Part shown: piece by piece, positions 24,146 to 33,975 of the stretch
Layout of the letters: each line of letters opens with the position of its first letter
How positions within the stretch are numbered: the stretch's first letter is position 1
Assembly: GCA_963779225.1 (NCBI GenBank)
Contig: CAVZWW010000003.1
Location: 868,001 to 932,000, forward strand
From: CAVPCZ01 sp963779225
Lineage (GTDB): Bacteria > Bacteroidota > Ignavibacteria > UBA10030 > UBA6906
Direction: 5' to 3'
Length of the DNA stretch: 64,000 nucleotides
Notes under the pieces: generated by a model
Told to the model about the DNA's origin: nothing
The model's database searches: none
The model's input: only the letters and a program-made list of their open reading frames with translations
Program-made: the position numbers and the translations under genes

Positions 24146-26398
24146 ATGCCGCGCGCGAGGGAAAAGCGATCCGCAGATGTTTCACCGCAGATGAGGCGGC
24201 GTGGACCCGGCGGGGAAAAGCCCGTGCTGAGCGACCGTGTTCTCCAGTCCGTTGTGGACCTTGCTCCGGCGATGTTGTGGGCAAGCGATGCGGAGGGGCG
24301 CGTGACTGTGGTGAACGAAGCATTCTCCTCAGCCATGGGAGTGCCGGCGGCGAAGCTCAAAGGGGAGCGGTGGCTCGAACGTGTACATCCGGACGACCGG
24401 CAAAGAGTGCGGGACACCGTTCAGGCGGCGGTTCGTGCGCGCCAGCCCTTCAAACTGGAATGCATCATCCAGCCCGACGCCAGTGTCGACCGCGCCATAC
24501 AGCTTATGGGAAAGCCGCGGGTGCAGGCAAAGCGCTTCATGGGATTTGTGGGAACCGCCGCGGATGTTACTCCGAGGCGCCACGCTGAGGATATGGCGCG
24601 CGACTACGAATCCATTACGCATTCCCTTGCCGAGGGCATCTCGTTTCCGTTCTTTGCCGTCAACAATGAACTTGTTGTCACCTACTGGAATCGTGCCATG
24701 GCGGAGTGGTCGGGAGTGCCTGTCATCGCAGCCGTCGGACGGGAGATCGAAGATCTGCTCCCCGGCAGCCGCGAAGACGGGAACCTGGAACGGCTCCGCG
24801 CGCCTGCACAGGGGGCGTGGACCCCCGAAGCCGATGTGTGGCACCTCCGTCAGCCGCACCGGGATGCGTTGACCTGCAGGGTCCTTCGCACCCCGGGAGG
24901 TTGGGCGATGCTCGGCGTGTCTCCCGTCGATCCGGCCGTTCACACCGGCGTTCACGGAAGTTCCGTCGAGGAAAAACTCCGGCGCAGCGAGGAACGGTAC
25001 CGGGCGTTTGTCGAAGGGAGTTCCGAAGGAATCCTGCGTTTTGAAACGGACGTCCCCATTCCGGTGACCCTGACCGAGGATCAACAGGTGGATATGGTTC
25101 TCCGCCACGGGTTTCTCGCCGAATGCAATCACGCCCTTGCCGAGGCGTTCGGTTTTGCGGCCGCCGAGGATATCGTGGGCGTGCGGCTCAGCGCATCGAT
25201 GGACCGTGACAACCCCGAGTACCTGCGTCTTCTGCATGAGTTCATCCGTGGAGGGTACCGTCTCACCCGCCAGGAAACCGGTCACGTGGACCGGCAGGGG
25301 AACCGGCACTACACTCTGGTGAGCTTTGTGGGAACCGTGGAAGACGGCGCACTAGTCGGGGCGTGGGGGAGCATCAGCGACATCACCGAGGGGCGTGAGG
25401 CGGAAAGACGTCTCCGGTTGCTTGCCACCACGATCACCAGCACCCGGGACTGTATTTCGATCACGGACCTGAACGATAATATTCTGTTTGTGAATGACGC
25501 GTTTCTTAAGACGTACGGGTATACCGAAGATGAGCTGATCGGACGGCCCATCAGTCTCGTTCGTTCACGTCATGTGGCTCCGGAGCTCGCCGCGCAAGTC
25601 GGCCCCGGCACGCTGGCCGGAGGCTGGTACGGCGAGGTCCTGAACCGCCGTGCGGACGGCACGGAATTTCCGGTTGAACTCTGGGCCTCTCCCGTGCGCA
25701 ACGACGAAGGGGAACCCGTGGCACTGGTCGGCGTTGCACGCGACATCACGGAGCGCAAACGCGCGGAGGAGCACATCAAGACCTCGCTGCGCGAGAAGGA
25801 AGTCCTCCTCAAAGAGATTCATCACCGGGTCAAGAACAACCTCCAGGTGATCTCCAGCCTGCTGAGCCTGCAGGCGGAATACCTGAAGGACGAAGCGATG
25901 GTGAAGATCTTCCGCGAGAGCCAGAACCGTGTCAAGTCGATGGCGTTGATTCATGAGAAGATCTACCAGTCGCGGAATCTTGCCGAAGTGGACTTCGGCG
26001 AGTACCTGCGGGACCTTGCCACGCAGCTCTTCCGGTCGTACGGCATCGGCACGCACGGAATTTTCATGAACATCAAGGTGGACAGGGTGGTTCTCGGCGT
26101 CGACCGGGCAATTCCGTGCGGAATCATCGTCAATGAGCTGGTGTCCAATGCGCTCAAGTACGCGTTCCCCGAGAAGGCAGGAGGGCGCATCGATATCACG
26201 CTGTGCACCAACGGAAAAGGGGAGATCGTGCTGACCGTGCGGGACAACGGCGTCGGGTTGCCTCCCGAAATAGATTTTGAGACATCGGACAGTCTCGGGC
26301 TCATGCTCGTACGCATGTTGTCTGAGCAGCTCCAGGGTGAGGTGAAGCTACGGCCCGGCGAACCGGGTACGGAATTTACGCTTACGTTTCAGGGATGA
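24146..26398 (+). CDS. Multi-PAS sensor kinase with HisKA_2/LytS-like transmitter
   Basis: A 750-aa cytoplasmic kinase with about four PAS domains (roughly 28-145, 155-265, 275-415 and 420-540). The last ends in the usual VGVARDITERK. The transmitter is of the HisKA_2 type: phospho-acceptor His near 559 in LKEIHHRVKNNLQVISSL, then a HATPase_c domain (about 640-748, DNGVGLPPEI). Such kinases often phosphorylate stand-alone receivers. The gene starts 2 bp after the NtrC-like gene, and a REC-PAS protein starts 7 bp after it, which is the likely partner. Confidence 0.9.
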   Translation: MPRAREKRSADVSPQMRRRGPGGEKPVLSDRVLQSVVDLAPAMLWASDAEGRVTVVNEAFSSAMGVPAAKLKGERWLERVHPDDRQRVRDTVQAAVRARQPFKLECIIQPDASVDRAIQLMGKPRVQAKRFMGFVGTAADVTPRRHAEDMARDYESITHSLAEGISFPFFAVNNELVVTYWNRAMAEWSGVPVIAAVGREIEDLLPGSREDGNLERLRAPAQGAWTPEADVWHLRQPHRDALTCRVLRTPGGWAMLGVSPVDPAVHTGVHGSSVEEKLRRSEERYRAFVEGSSEGILRFETDVPIPVTLTEDQQVDMVLRHGFLAECNHALAEAFGFAAAEDIVGVRLSASMDRDNPEYLRLLHEFIRGGYRLTRQETGHVDRQGNRHYTLVSFVGTVEDGALVGAWGSISDITEGREAERRLRLLATTITSTRDCISITDLNDNILFVNDAFLKTYGYTEDELIGRPISLVRSRHVAPELAAQVGPGTLAGGWYGEVLNRRADGTEFPVELWASPVRNDEGEPVALVGVARDITERKRAEEHIKTSLREKEVLLKEIHHRVKNNLQVISSLLSLQAEYLKDEAMVKIFRESQNRVKSMALIHEKIYQSRNLAEVDFGEYLRDLATQLFRSYGIGTHGIFMNIKVDRVVLGVDRAIPCGIIVNELVSNALKYAFPEKAGGRIDITLCTNGKGEIVLTVRDNGVGLPPEIDFETSDSLGLMLVRMLSEQLQGEVKLRPGEPGTEFTLTFQG

Positions 26399-26405
26399 TC
26401 GGCTT

Positions 26406-27536
26406 ATGAAAAGCAGAATGATCATGGTGGTGGAAGACGAACTGATCGTGGCGGAAGATCTGACGCACTGGCTCGCCGGTTTGGGATACGGAGTTGGTTC
26501 GCGGGCGGCGAACGGACAGGAAGCGGTGCAGCGTTGCGAATCCACGCGGCCGGACCTGGTGCTGATGGACATCTTGCTCCCGGGTGACATGGACGGCATA
26601 CAGGCGGCGGAGGTGATCCGGGACCGGTTCGATATCCCCGTGGTCTACATAACCGCTTCGTCGGACGAGGCGACGCTCGCACGGGCGAAGGTAACGCAGC
26701 CCTTCGGGTACATCCTGAAGCCGTTTGATGAACGGAGTCTGTACTCCACCATTGAAATGGCGCTCTACAAACACGAGTCGGAAAAGCGTCTGAGAGAAAG
26801 CGAAGAACGATTCCGGCTGCTCTTCGAGCATGCGCCTGTGGCATTCCATGCTCTGGACGCCGACGGCCATGTTGTGCAGGTGAACCGTGCATGGCAGGAA
26901 CTCTTCGGCTACACGCAGGAGGAGATTGCCGGCCGGTGGCTGGGCGAAATCCTCGCCCCCGGAAGCCTTGATCGCTTCATCGCAAATTTCACTCAGTTCA
27001 AACGGACTCCCGTAACGGACAGTGTCACGGTGGATGTGGTGTGCAAAGATGGGACTCTCATGACGGCAACGTTCAAGGGAAGCATAGCCGTTGATGAACG
27101 GGGGCGTTTCGCGATGACCCAATGTGTCCTGGAGACCCGGCCCCGGCACGGGACCGTGTCCGCCGGGGAGGCGGGAACGGCGGAAGGCGGTGCCGCTGCC
27201 GGTCGTACTGGCGGGCCGCCGCTGGACCCCGGCAACGATGCCGTTCTGGTGCTGACGCCGGACGGCATGATCACCGGTGCAAACCGGGCTGTGGAGGCGC
27301 TTCTGGGCTGGCATGCGGAAGAACTCCGGTCCATGAATCTGCGCGAGCTCACTGTTGCCAGTGTGGATGCCGGCGAGCTGATTGCCAGGGTGTTGTCTGC
27401 GGATATGGTCGACCATCGCGTCGCCGGTGTCCGCACAAAGCAAGGGGAATCCCTGGAAGTCGTCATGACGGGTGTGGCACTGCACGGACGGGCAGCAAAG
27501 GTGGAAGGTGCATGTCTGATACTCCAGCGTCGATAG
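26406..27536 (+). CDS. REC-PAS-PAS response regulator without output kinase
   Basis: A 376-aa protein with a receiver (about 1-122, Asp in LVLMDILLPG) followed by two PAS domains (about 130-245 and 275-370). No HisKA, HATPase, GGDEF or DNA-binding domain follows, so it may work as a phosphorylation-dependent sensory adaptor. Its receiver resembles those at the N-termini of the 28819 and 39752 kinases (shared FGYILKPFDER), suggesting derivation from such a kinase. Its 3' end overlaps the next gene by 25 bp in another frame. Confidence 0.8.
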   Translation: MKSRMIMVVEDELIVAEDLTHWLAGLGYGVGSRAANGQEAVQRCESTRPDLVLMDILLPGDMDGIQAAEVIRDRFDIPVVYITASSDEATLARAKVTQPFGYILKPFDERSLYSTIEMALYKHESEKRLRESEERFRLLFEHAPVAFHALDADGHVVQVNRAWQELFGYTQEEIAGRWLGEILAPGSLDRFIANFTQFKRTPVTDSVTVDVVCKDGTLMTATFKGSIAVDERGRFAMTQCVLETRPRHGTVSAGEAGTAEGGAAAGRTGGPPLDPGNDAVLVLTPDGMITGANRAVEALLGWHAEELRSMNLRELTVASVDAGELIARVLSADMVDHRVAGVRTKQGESLEVVMTGVALHGRAAKVEGACLILQRR

Positions 27537-28822
27537 AAGATTCTACAGCGGCACCGCCTGGGGGCCAGTTGTCCGGCCATCCGGCTCTGGTGTTTCTTCT
27601 CGTCACGGCCGGGTATGTTGCCGCCGCGAAGGGGAGTGAATTCGTCGGCGGAACGACCGACGGTCTGAGTCTGGTATGGGCACCGTCAGGATTTGCCATG
27701 GGCATGGTACTCCTGTACGGATACCGGATGGTGCCCGCGGTGTTCCTTGGAGCGTTGCTGGTGAGGACCTCCACTTTTTCCTTTGCCCCGGGGTTTGTCG
27801 TGATGTCCGCCGTCGCGGCCGCCCTCGAACCCGCTCTCTGTACGTTTCTCCTGCACCAGGTTACCGGGTTCCGTGCGGGCTTGTGCCGCGTGCGTGATGT
27901 TCTGGGTTTGATCGTTTTTGGTGTCGCGCTTACAACGATGGTTGCGGCGACCATCGGCACGACCGGCATGATGCTCGGGGGCATGGGCGAGTGGGCGTCG
28001 TTTGGAAAAGACTGGCGTCTCTGGTGGGCGGGGGATGCCCTCGGCGCGCTTGTTGTCGCCCCGCTGATTCTTGTCCTGGCCCCGTGCGCAAACGTGCGCC
28101 TGAACCGCTGGTTCATTGTCGAGGGTGTTACGCTCCTCCTCTCCACGATTTTTCTCGGTGGTCTGGTCTACGGCGGCTGGACGGGAAGTGATCTTGTCTA
28201 TCCGCTTTCGTTTGCCGTGTTTCCGCTTGTCATCTGGGGTTCGCTCCGGTTCGGGCAGCGGGGAGCCGTGGCGGTGACCGCGCTCGCGGTGGGGCTGGCG
28301 GTTTGGGGCACAGCGCACGGGCTTGGTCCGTTTATCGACTATGCGCTGAATGTGCGTATGGTGTACCTGTACGGATTCTCCGCCTCGATCGCTGTAACGG
28401 GTTTGCTTCTCGGTTCGGCGGTCACCGAACGGGGCATGGCACTGGATGAGCTCTGGCGGGCGCGCCGCGACCTGGAGGATCGTGTGGCCGAGCGGACGTC
28501 GGCACTACAGGCCGAACTCACGGAGCGGGAGAAGCTCCTGCACGAGCTCCGCGAGGCGCTGGCAAAGGTGAAGACCCTGAGCGGTTTGCTTCCTATCTGT
28601 TCTTCGTGCAAGATGATCCGTGATGATCGTGGATACTGGACACAGGTGGAGCGCTACATATCCGCTCATTCAGATGCACAATTCAGCCACGGCATCTGTC
28701 CTGCGTGTTTGAAAACGTTGTACCCGGAATTCGCTGACCGCACGCCGCCGGGCGACCACCCCGAAACGCCTGGAACGTCGGCTGAACTACGGCCGCCTTT
28801 CGATGGGAGCACCAAGTTATGA
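27512..28822 (+). CDS. MASE1 membrane sensor protein with C-terminal Cys4 domain
   Basis: A 436-aa protein. Residues about 25-300 form an eight-helix MASE1-like membrane sensor. A coiled coil follows (about 305-352, DELWRARRDLEDRVAERTS). The C-terminus is a compact domain with GLLPICSSCKMIRDDRGYW, then FSHGICPACLKTLYP, giving two CxxC pairs about 30 residues apart. No kinase or cyclase domain is present. The same Cys4 module ends the receiver proteins at 45250 and 49181. ATG 27512 is used, overlapping the upstream gene; longer versions would run through that gene's coding sequence. The stop overlaps the next kinase's ATG. Confidence 0.85.
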   Translation: MSDTPASIEDSTAAPPGGQLSGHPALVFLLVTAGYVAAAKGSEFVGGTTDGLSLVWAPSGFAMGMVLLYGYRMVPAVFLGALLVRTSTFSFAPGFVVMSAVAAALEPALCTFLLHQVTGFRAGLCRVRDVLGLIVFGVALTTMVAATIGTTGMMLGGMGEWASFGKDWRLWWAGDALGALVVAPLILVLAPCANVRLNRWFIVEGVTLLLSTIFLGGLVYGGWTGSDLVYPLSFAVFPLVIWGSLRFGQRGAVAVTALAVGLAVWGTAHGLGPFIDYALNVRMVYLYGFSASIAVTGLLLGSAVTERGMALDELWRARRDLEDRVAERTSALQAELTEREKLLHELREALAKVKTLSGLLPICSSCKMIRDDRGYWTQVERYISAHSDAQFSHGICPACLKTLYPEFADRTPPGDHPETPGTSAELRPPFDGSTKL

Positions 28823-31491
28823 CGAAGGCCTCAATTCTGGTTGTTGAAGACGAGCAAATTGTGGCGAGGGATATCGCCGCCCGCCTTCAACGCCGGGGAT
28901 ATCTTGTCGTGGGGATTGCGTCCACCGCGCAGGAAGCTATTGAAGGGACCGGCACTCACCGCCCTGACCTCGTCCTGATGGACATCATGCTGAAAGGAGA
29001 TGTCGACGGGATTGCTGCAGCGGATCAAATCCGCGATCTGTATGACATTCCTGTGGTATATCTCACAGCCTTTGCTGACGATCAGACCCTGGCCCGCGCT
29101 AAAGTCACCGACGCATTTGGATACATCCTGAAGCCGTTTGAAGAGCGGGAACTCACAATCACCATTGACATGGCGCTGTACAAGCACCGGATGGAGAGCC
29201 GGTTGCGCGAGAGCGAGCGATGGCTCGGCACCACGTTGCGCAGCATTGGCGACGGCATTATTGCCGCGGACACCACCGGCGCGATCACGTTTCTGAATGC
29301 AGTTGCGGAGGACCTGACCGGCTGGCGGACGGAAGAGGCCACACGCCGGCAGCTGTCGGAGGTGTTTCACACGGCATTTGAGCATGTGGCGGGTCGTGCC
29401 GGCGGCCCCACGGTGCTGGTGAGCAAGGACGGCAAACGCATTCCCATAGAGGAAAGCGCTGCGCCGATCAAGGACAGCAGGGGTCAAACAAAGGGCATCG
29501 TGGTGGTCTTCCGTGACGTCACGGATCAGCGCCGCGCACAGGATGCCCTGCACGTGAGTGAAGAGCGTCTGGCAGGGATCATTGCATCGGCCATGGACGC
29601 GATCGTGACGATCAACAGCCAGCAGCAGATTGTCCTTTTTAACGCCGCTGCCGAACAGATGTTCCGCTGCTCCGCCCACGAAGCCGTCGGGAGACCGCTG
29701 GAAGAATTCCTGCCTTCCCGGTTCCGCGATATGCACCGTCATCACGTAGCGGAGTTCGGACGTTCCGGGACCACAAAACGCCGGATGGGGAGTCCGGGCA
29801 CCGTCATCGGGCTCCGCCGCGACGGGACGGAATTTCCCATGGAAGCGTCCATCTCTCAAATTGAAACCGCCGGCGAACGGCTCTATACCGTGATCTTGCG
29901 TGACATCACGGAGCGTCACCATGCCGAACAGGCCCTGCGCGAGAGCGAGGAACGGTATCGGCGGTTTTTCGAGGACGATCTTACGGGGGATTACATTGCC
30001 CGGGCCGACGGCAAGATCCTGGACTGCAATCCCGCCTTCGCCCGGATGCTCGGATTCCAGAACATCGAAGCCGCACGGCAGTTCAATGTGTTCTCCCTGT
30101 ATCCCAGTGTCGAGTCCAGAGAAGCATTTCTGGCATTGCTCCAGTCGCGCGGACGCGTGGAGGAGTATGAAAAGGACCTGGTGCGGCCCGACGGACAGAC
30201 CATCCATGTGGTGGAAAATACCTACGGGGTCTTTGGCCGTGACGGACGGCTTACGGAAGCCAAGGGGTACATGTATGATATCACCGAGCGGAGGCGCCTG
30301 GAAGAGCAGGTCCGGCAGACGCACAAGATGGAAAGCATCGGAACGTTGTCGAGCGGAATCGCCCATGATTTCAACAATATTCTCAACAATGTCATCGGTT
30401 TCATCATGCAGATCAAGAAGCATGCATATGAGCCGGAGAAAGTGCTGAAGTACAGTCAAACGATCGAAAAATCCGCAACCCGCGGTGCCGAACTTTCGGC
30501 GCAGCTGTTGTCCTTCGCCCGGAAGGCGAAGCGTCAGAATGTTCCGGTGAACGTGGCCCAGATTGTGGAGGAAGTGTTCAGTCTGTGCGGCGAGACGTTT
30601 CCCCGGAATATCACCGTGAGCCGGCACATGGATGAGGATCTTCTGTCGGTGATGGGAGATTACGGGGAATTGTATCAGGTGTTGCTTAATCTGACGGTTA
30701 ATGCCCGTGACGCACTTCTGGCCCGGGGGGCAAACATGCAGGGGGCGATTTCGATCGGGGCATTCAACGGCCGGATCGGAGAGCGGATCAGCGGGCAGAT
30801 GCTGGTCACGCAGACCGATCGGTACGTGGAGTTACGTGTCAGTGACAACGGCATCGGGATCCCGAAGGAGATGCGGGAACGCATTTTTGACCCTTTCTTT
30901 ACGACGAAGGAACGCGGGAGAGGAACCGGGTTGGGCCTTTCGGTGGTGTACACAATCGTCCGGAACCACCACGGGGTCATCCTGATCGACAGTGAAGAGG
31001 GGGAAGGGAGTACGTTCCACGTGTATCTGCCTGCGGTTCACCAGGTGACGGCGCCCTCCATGCCCTCCGAGGTCGCCAGACCGCCGGCGGGCCGGCAGGA
31101 ATATGTCCTGCTTGTCGACGATGAGGAATCGATGCAGGAGCTGGGCCGTGAACTCCTCGAAGAGGAAGGATACCGGGTGTTCATCGCCAGTAGCGGACAG
31201 GAGGCGGTGCACCTCTACCGTCAGAGGTCCGCGGAGATCCAGCTGGTGATTCTGGATCTGGTGATGCCGGGCATGGATGGCGGGCAGACCTATCTCGAAC
31301 TGCGCAAGATCAATCCAAACCTGAAGGTCTTCTTCTGTACGGGGTACATGCCGGACCAGGTGATTTCTGCGTTGCTTGAGGAAGAGAGCCTGAAGGCGCT
31401 GCAGAAGCCCTTCAATCCGGAAAACTTCGTCCAGATGGTGCGCGAGGTGCTTGACGAAAAACCATTCACATCGGCCAGACCGCCAGAGTAA
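28819..31491 (+). CDS. Hybrid sensor kinase REC-PAS(3)-HisKA-HATPase-REC
   Basis: An 890-aa cytoplasmic hybrid kinase. It comprises an N-terminal receiver (about 1-120, Asp in LVLMDIMLKG), three PAS domains (about 133-245, 255-375 and 380-495), HisKA with His516 in GIAHDFNNILNN, HATPase_c (about 610-740, GTGLGLSVVYTI) and a C-terminal receiver (about 760-885, Asp in LVILDLVMPGMDGG). The GIAHDFNNIL type of dimerisation helix is shared with the next two kinases. The start overlaps the MASE1 gene stop (ATGA), consistent with coupled translation and possibly a membrane-signal input through MASE1. Confidence 0.92.
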   Translation: MTKASILVVEDEQIVARDIAARLQRRGYLVVGIASTAQEAIEGTGTHRPDLVLMDIMLKGDVDGIAAADQIRDLYDIPVVYLTAFADDQTLARAKVTDAFGYILKPFEERELTITIDMALYKHRMESRLRESERWLGTTLRSIGDGIIAADTTGAITFLNAVAEDLTGWRTEEATRRQLSEVFHTAFEHVAGRAGGPTVLVSKDGKRIPIEESAAPIKDSRGQTKGIVVVFRDVTDQRRAQDALHVSEERLAGIIASAMDAIVTINSQQQIVLFNAAAEQMFRCSAHEAVGRPLEEFLPSRFRDMHRHHVAEFGRSGTTKRRMGSPGTVIGLRRDGTEFPMEASISQIETAGERLYTVILRDITERHHAEQALRESEERYRRFFEDDLTGDYIARADGKILDCNPAFARMLGFQNIEAARQFNVFSLYPSVESREAFLALLQSRGRVEEYEKDLVRPDGQTIHVVENTYGVFGRDGRLTEAKGYMYDITERRRLEEQVRQTHKMESIGTLSSGIAHDFNNILNNVIGFIMQIKKHAYEPEKVLKYSQTIEKSATRGAELSAQLLSFARKAKRQNVPVNVAQIVEEVFSLCGETFPRNITVSRHMDEDLLSVMGDYGELYQVLLNLTVNARDALLARGANMQGAISIGAFNGRIGERISGQMLVTQTDRYVELRVSDNGIGIPKEMRERIFDPFFTTKERGRGTGLGLSVVYTIVRNHHGVILIDSEEGEGSTFHVYLPAVHQVTAPSMPSEVARPPAGRQEYVLLVDDEESMQELGRELLEEEGYRVFIASSGQEAVHLYRQRSAEIQLVILDLVMPGMDGGQTYLELRKINPNLKVFFCTGYMPDQVISALLEEESLKALQKPFNPENFVQMVREVLDEKPFTSARPPE

Positions 31492-31496
31492 GAACT

Positions 31497-33038
31497 GTGG
31501 ACACGCCGGCAGGGATTCCCTATCTGGACAGTCTCTTCCAGAATATGCAGGAAGGCGTCGCGCTCAGTGATCTGGTGTACGGCGGTGACGGCAAACCGGT
31601 GGATTACCGGATCGTGGACGTTAATCCGGCGTACTGCCGCCATACCGGAATCCCGGGCGAACGGGCAATCGGTTCCCTGGCTGGCGCCCTCTATGGAGCG
31701 AATCCTCCGCCGTACCTGGAAGTATTTTCAGAAGTGGCCCTCACCGGTGAGACCGTCCATTTTGAAGCCTATTTTGCGCCGTTCGGAAAACATTTTCGCC
31801 TTTCGGTTTTTTCCCCCCGCCACGGATGGTTCGTAACTATCTTTGAAGACGTCACAGACCGCGTGCTGATGCAGGGACGGCTCCTGCGCGCCCAGCGGAT
31901 GGAGGGGATGGCTACCGTGGTGGGAGGGATCGCACATGAATTCAGCAACATCCTGAACAATGTGCTGGGATTCAACACGCTGACAAGAAAATACGCCCAT
32001 GACCGTGAGAAGTCATTGAAATACTCACGGGCGATCGAAAACTCCGTGCTCCGGGGTGACGAGATCACCCGGCGGCTTCTGGCCTTCACACGGGTCGAAA
32101 ATCGGCCGCAAGAACCGGTGGATATTGCCGGACTGGTGGAGGAAGTGGCAGAAAGGATTCAGCAGGAACTCCCGGCGAACGTTCTTCTCCTGAAGCGGAT
32201 CGATCCGGGCCTCCCGCCGGTTCTGGGTGTCCGGAGCGAACTCGTGCAGGCCGCAGTGAATCTCTGCCTGAATGGGCGCGATGCCATCCTGCAGAATCCG
32301 GTAACGGGGGGGCGGGGAACCATTACCATCGACGCGGAGCGGGCCCTGGTCACAGAGGATCTTGCTTCGACGCTGATGCTCAGGGTGGGCAGTCCATGCC
32401 TCCTCCTGCGTATTACGGACACGGGAATCGGGATCAGGGAGGAGATCGCCGATCATATCTTCGATCCATTCTTCACCACGAAGGAACCCGGATGCGGGAC
32501 CGGTCTTGGCCTTTCCATTGTGTACACCATCATCCGCGGACATCGCGGAATGATCACCGTTGACAGCAATGTTGGACGGGGCAGTACTTTCCGCATCCAT
32601 CTCCCGGCACTGGATCCGAGGCGGGAACAGACACATCTGGACGGAAGCACCGGAGTACCGGCCACCGCCGAGCTCATTCTGCTCGTGGATGACGAACAGC
32701 CGATGCTGGAATTCGGACGGGACATCCTTGCCGACCACGGATATCGCGTCATCACCGCGACGAATGGCGCGGAAGCGATTGCGCGATATCGTGAACATGC
32801 GAACGATGTTGCGCTGGTGATCCTGGACCTGATCATGCCGCGGATGGATGGCGGGCAGACCTATATCGAACTGAAAAAAATCAATACGTCCGTGAAGGCA
32901 ATGTTCTGTACCGGCTACACGTCTGATGAAGTGATTTCCTCACTCCTGCAGGAAGAGCACCTGCGGGCCGTGCGGAAACCCTTTCAGATTGAGGAATTCG
33001 TGGGAACGGTCCGCGACGTTCTGGATGATGGACCGTAG
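31497..33038 (+). CDS. Hybrid sensor kinase PAS-HisKA-HATPase-REC
   Basis: A 513-aa kinase starting with GTG, 5 bp after the previous gene. A PAS domain (about 8-125) is followed by HisKA with His147 in GIAHEFSNILNN, HATPase_c (about 225-365, GTGLGLSIVYTI) and a receiver (about 390-508, Asp in LVILDLIMPRMDGG). From HisKA onward it is closely similar to the 28819 kinase, so the two are tandem paralogs differing in sensory input. It is the last gene of the tight 21102-33038 string. Confidence 0.9.
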   Translation: MDTPAGIPYLDSLFQNMQEGVALSDLVYGGDGKPVDYRIVDVNPAYCRHTGIPGERAIGSLAGALYGANPPPYLEVFSEVALTGETVHFEAYFAPFGKHFRLSVFSPRHGWFVTIFEDVTDRVLMQGRLLRAQRMEGMATVVGGIAHEFSNILNNVLGFNTLTRKYAHDREKSLKYSRAIENSVLRGDEITRRLLAFTRVENRPQEPVDIAGLVEEVAERIQQELPANVLLLKRIDPGLPPVLGVRSELVQAAVNLCLNGRDAILQNPVTGGRGTITIDAERALVTEDLASTLMLRVGSPCLLLRITDTGIGIREEIADHIFDPFFTTKEPGCGTGLGLSIVYTIIRGHRGMITVDSNVGRGSTFRIHLPALDPRREQTHLDGSTGVPATAELILLVDDEQPMLEFGRDILADHGYRVITATNGAEAIARYREHANDVALVILDLIMPRMDGGQTYIELKKINTSVKAMFCTGYTSDEVISSLLQEEHLRAVRKPFQIEEFVGTVRDVLDDGP

Positions 33039-33079
33039 TCTCCCTGCAAACCGCCCCATTTTTCATCCTTCCGCTCATC

Positions 33080-33095
33080 TGGCTGATATTCCGCA
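33080..33095 (+). promoter_or_regulatory. TGGCYRATATT element, copy F
   Basis: TGGCTGATATTCCGCA matches the first 11 positions of the recurrent consensus exactly; the second half-site is degraded. It sits 102 bp upstream of a sigma54-like element at 33182. Confidence 0.45.
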
Positions 33096-33181
33096 GGACT
33101 CCATCATCCCTCAATCCGCCGAAGAACACCTGGAATCATAAAACTGCTTGATCCTGCTGTGGTTTCTTCCCTTTCCTCGAG

Positions 33182-33197
33182 CTGGCATGGCTTTTGG
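33182..33197 (+). promoter_or_regulatory. Sigma54-like -24/-12 element
   Basis: CTGGCATGGCTTTTGG: TGGCATG fits the -24 consensus and TTG is correctly spaced, but -12 reads GG rather than GC. It lies 66 bp before the receiver gene at 33263. Confidence 0.35.
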
Positions 33198-33262
33198 AAC
33201 ATCTCCCGGTAGCGACACTGGGAGGCGAGGTGAACCTTACACCGGAATATGCCGAAGAGCAC

Positions 33263-33646
33263 ATGCGGACGATTCTGATTGTTGAAGATGATGAGCTCTT
33301 TCGCAAAGCCCTCATGACCTATCTCTCGTTCCTGGGTTTCAGGATCAACATGGCAGGAACTGCAGAAGAAGCGCTCGAGGAGGCGGAGCTATCGGGAGTC
33401 GACATGCTGCTTGTCGATTACCATCTCCCCGGGATGAACGGCATCGAACTTGCACGCACGCTGCATGCGCGGGATCTTTTTCCGCGGATAGTGCTTATGT
33501 CCGGATATCTGGCGGAGGCCATCCACGAGGAGGCGCGGTCGGTGTCTATCGACCAGGTGCTCCGGAAGCCCGGTGACATGACTTCGCTTCAGCAGACGAT
33601 TCTCACCCTGTGCAACAAAGGAGCCGGCTATGGGACAACGAGTTGA
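33263..33646 (+). CDS. Single-domain response regulator
   Basis: A 127-aa receiver-only protein. It has the acidic pocket (VEDDE), phospho-acceptor Asp in MLLVDYHLPGMNG, the Thr/Ser position in VLMSGY and Lys in VLRKPG. I use ATG 33263, where similarity starts, rather than a TTG further upstream. It has its own candidate regulatory region (elements at 33080 and 33182). It could shuttle phosphoryl groups between the hybrid kinases on either side. The next gene overlaps its 3' end by 17 bp. Confidence 0.85.
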   Translation: MRTILIVEDDELFRKALMTYLSFLGFRINMAGTAEEALEEAELSGVDMLLVDYHLPGMNGIELARTLHARDLFPRIVLMSGYLAEAIHEEARSVSIDQVLRKPGDMTSLQQTILTLCNKGAGYGTTS

Positions 33647-33836
33647 AGATCTGATATTTGACGCCGGGGTACAGGAGAACTGCCCCGAGTGCGGCCATTC
33701 CTGGAAGGAAGACGGTCCAGCGCACTTCACCGATTGCCGATATTTCTGTCTTGATGATGACCGGGATGAGGAACCGCTTCACCTTCTCCGGGGCACGATC
33801 GAAACACGAGATCTGTCCCTTCTTACTCTAAGGTAG
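33630..33836 (+). CDS. Small Cys-containing acidic protein, unknown
   Basis: A 68-aa protein overlapping the end of the receiver gene, with a good ribosome binding site (AAAGGAG about 8 nt before ATG). It carries CPECGHSW near residue 18 and two more Cys (DCRYFC) near 36-40, a possible zinc-binding set. The C-terminal half is acidic. The overlap implies translational coupling with the receiver. No family recognised. Confidence 0.55.
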   Translation: MGQRVEDLIFDAGVQENCPECGHSWKEDGPAHFTDCRYFCLDDDRDEEPLHLLRGTIETRDLSLLTLR

Positions 33837-33890
33837 CGGTAAACCCAGAGGTTTTTCACACTGAGTGAATAAACACAGGCGAGGCTCCAT

Positions 33891-33920
33891 GCCGCCCGGA
33901 AGGTGGGACCGGGCGGCTTT
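33891..33920 (+). terminator. Rho-independent-like terminator
   Basis: GCCGCCCGG and CCGGGCGGC form a 9-bp GC stem around a 9-nt loop, followed by TTT. It lies 55 bp after the small protein and before the cheW regulatory region. The 378-bp gap 33837-34214 holds this hairpin, element copy E and a sigma54 promoter. Confidence 0.6.
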
Positions 33921-33959
33921 CGGGGCTTCTTTCGTTCTTCGGGGTTAAAACTCTTCAGA

Positions 33960-33975
33960 TGGCCAACATTGTGCA
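33960..33975 (+). promoter_or_regulatory. TGGCYRATATTGG element, copy E (degenerate)
   Basis: TGGCCAACATTGTGCA agrees with the recurrent consensus at most positions of the first half-site and at the final CA. It lies 126 bp upstream of the clear sigma54 promoter for cheW, almost the same distance as in copy C (128 bp). Confidence 0.4.

Noticed and set aside
28831..30627. A 598-codon complementary-strand open frame under the REC-PAS(3) kinase
   Set aside because: Same reasoning: it mirrors conserved sense-strand domains and has no recognisable family.
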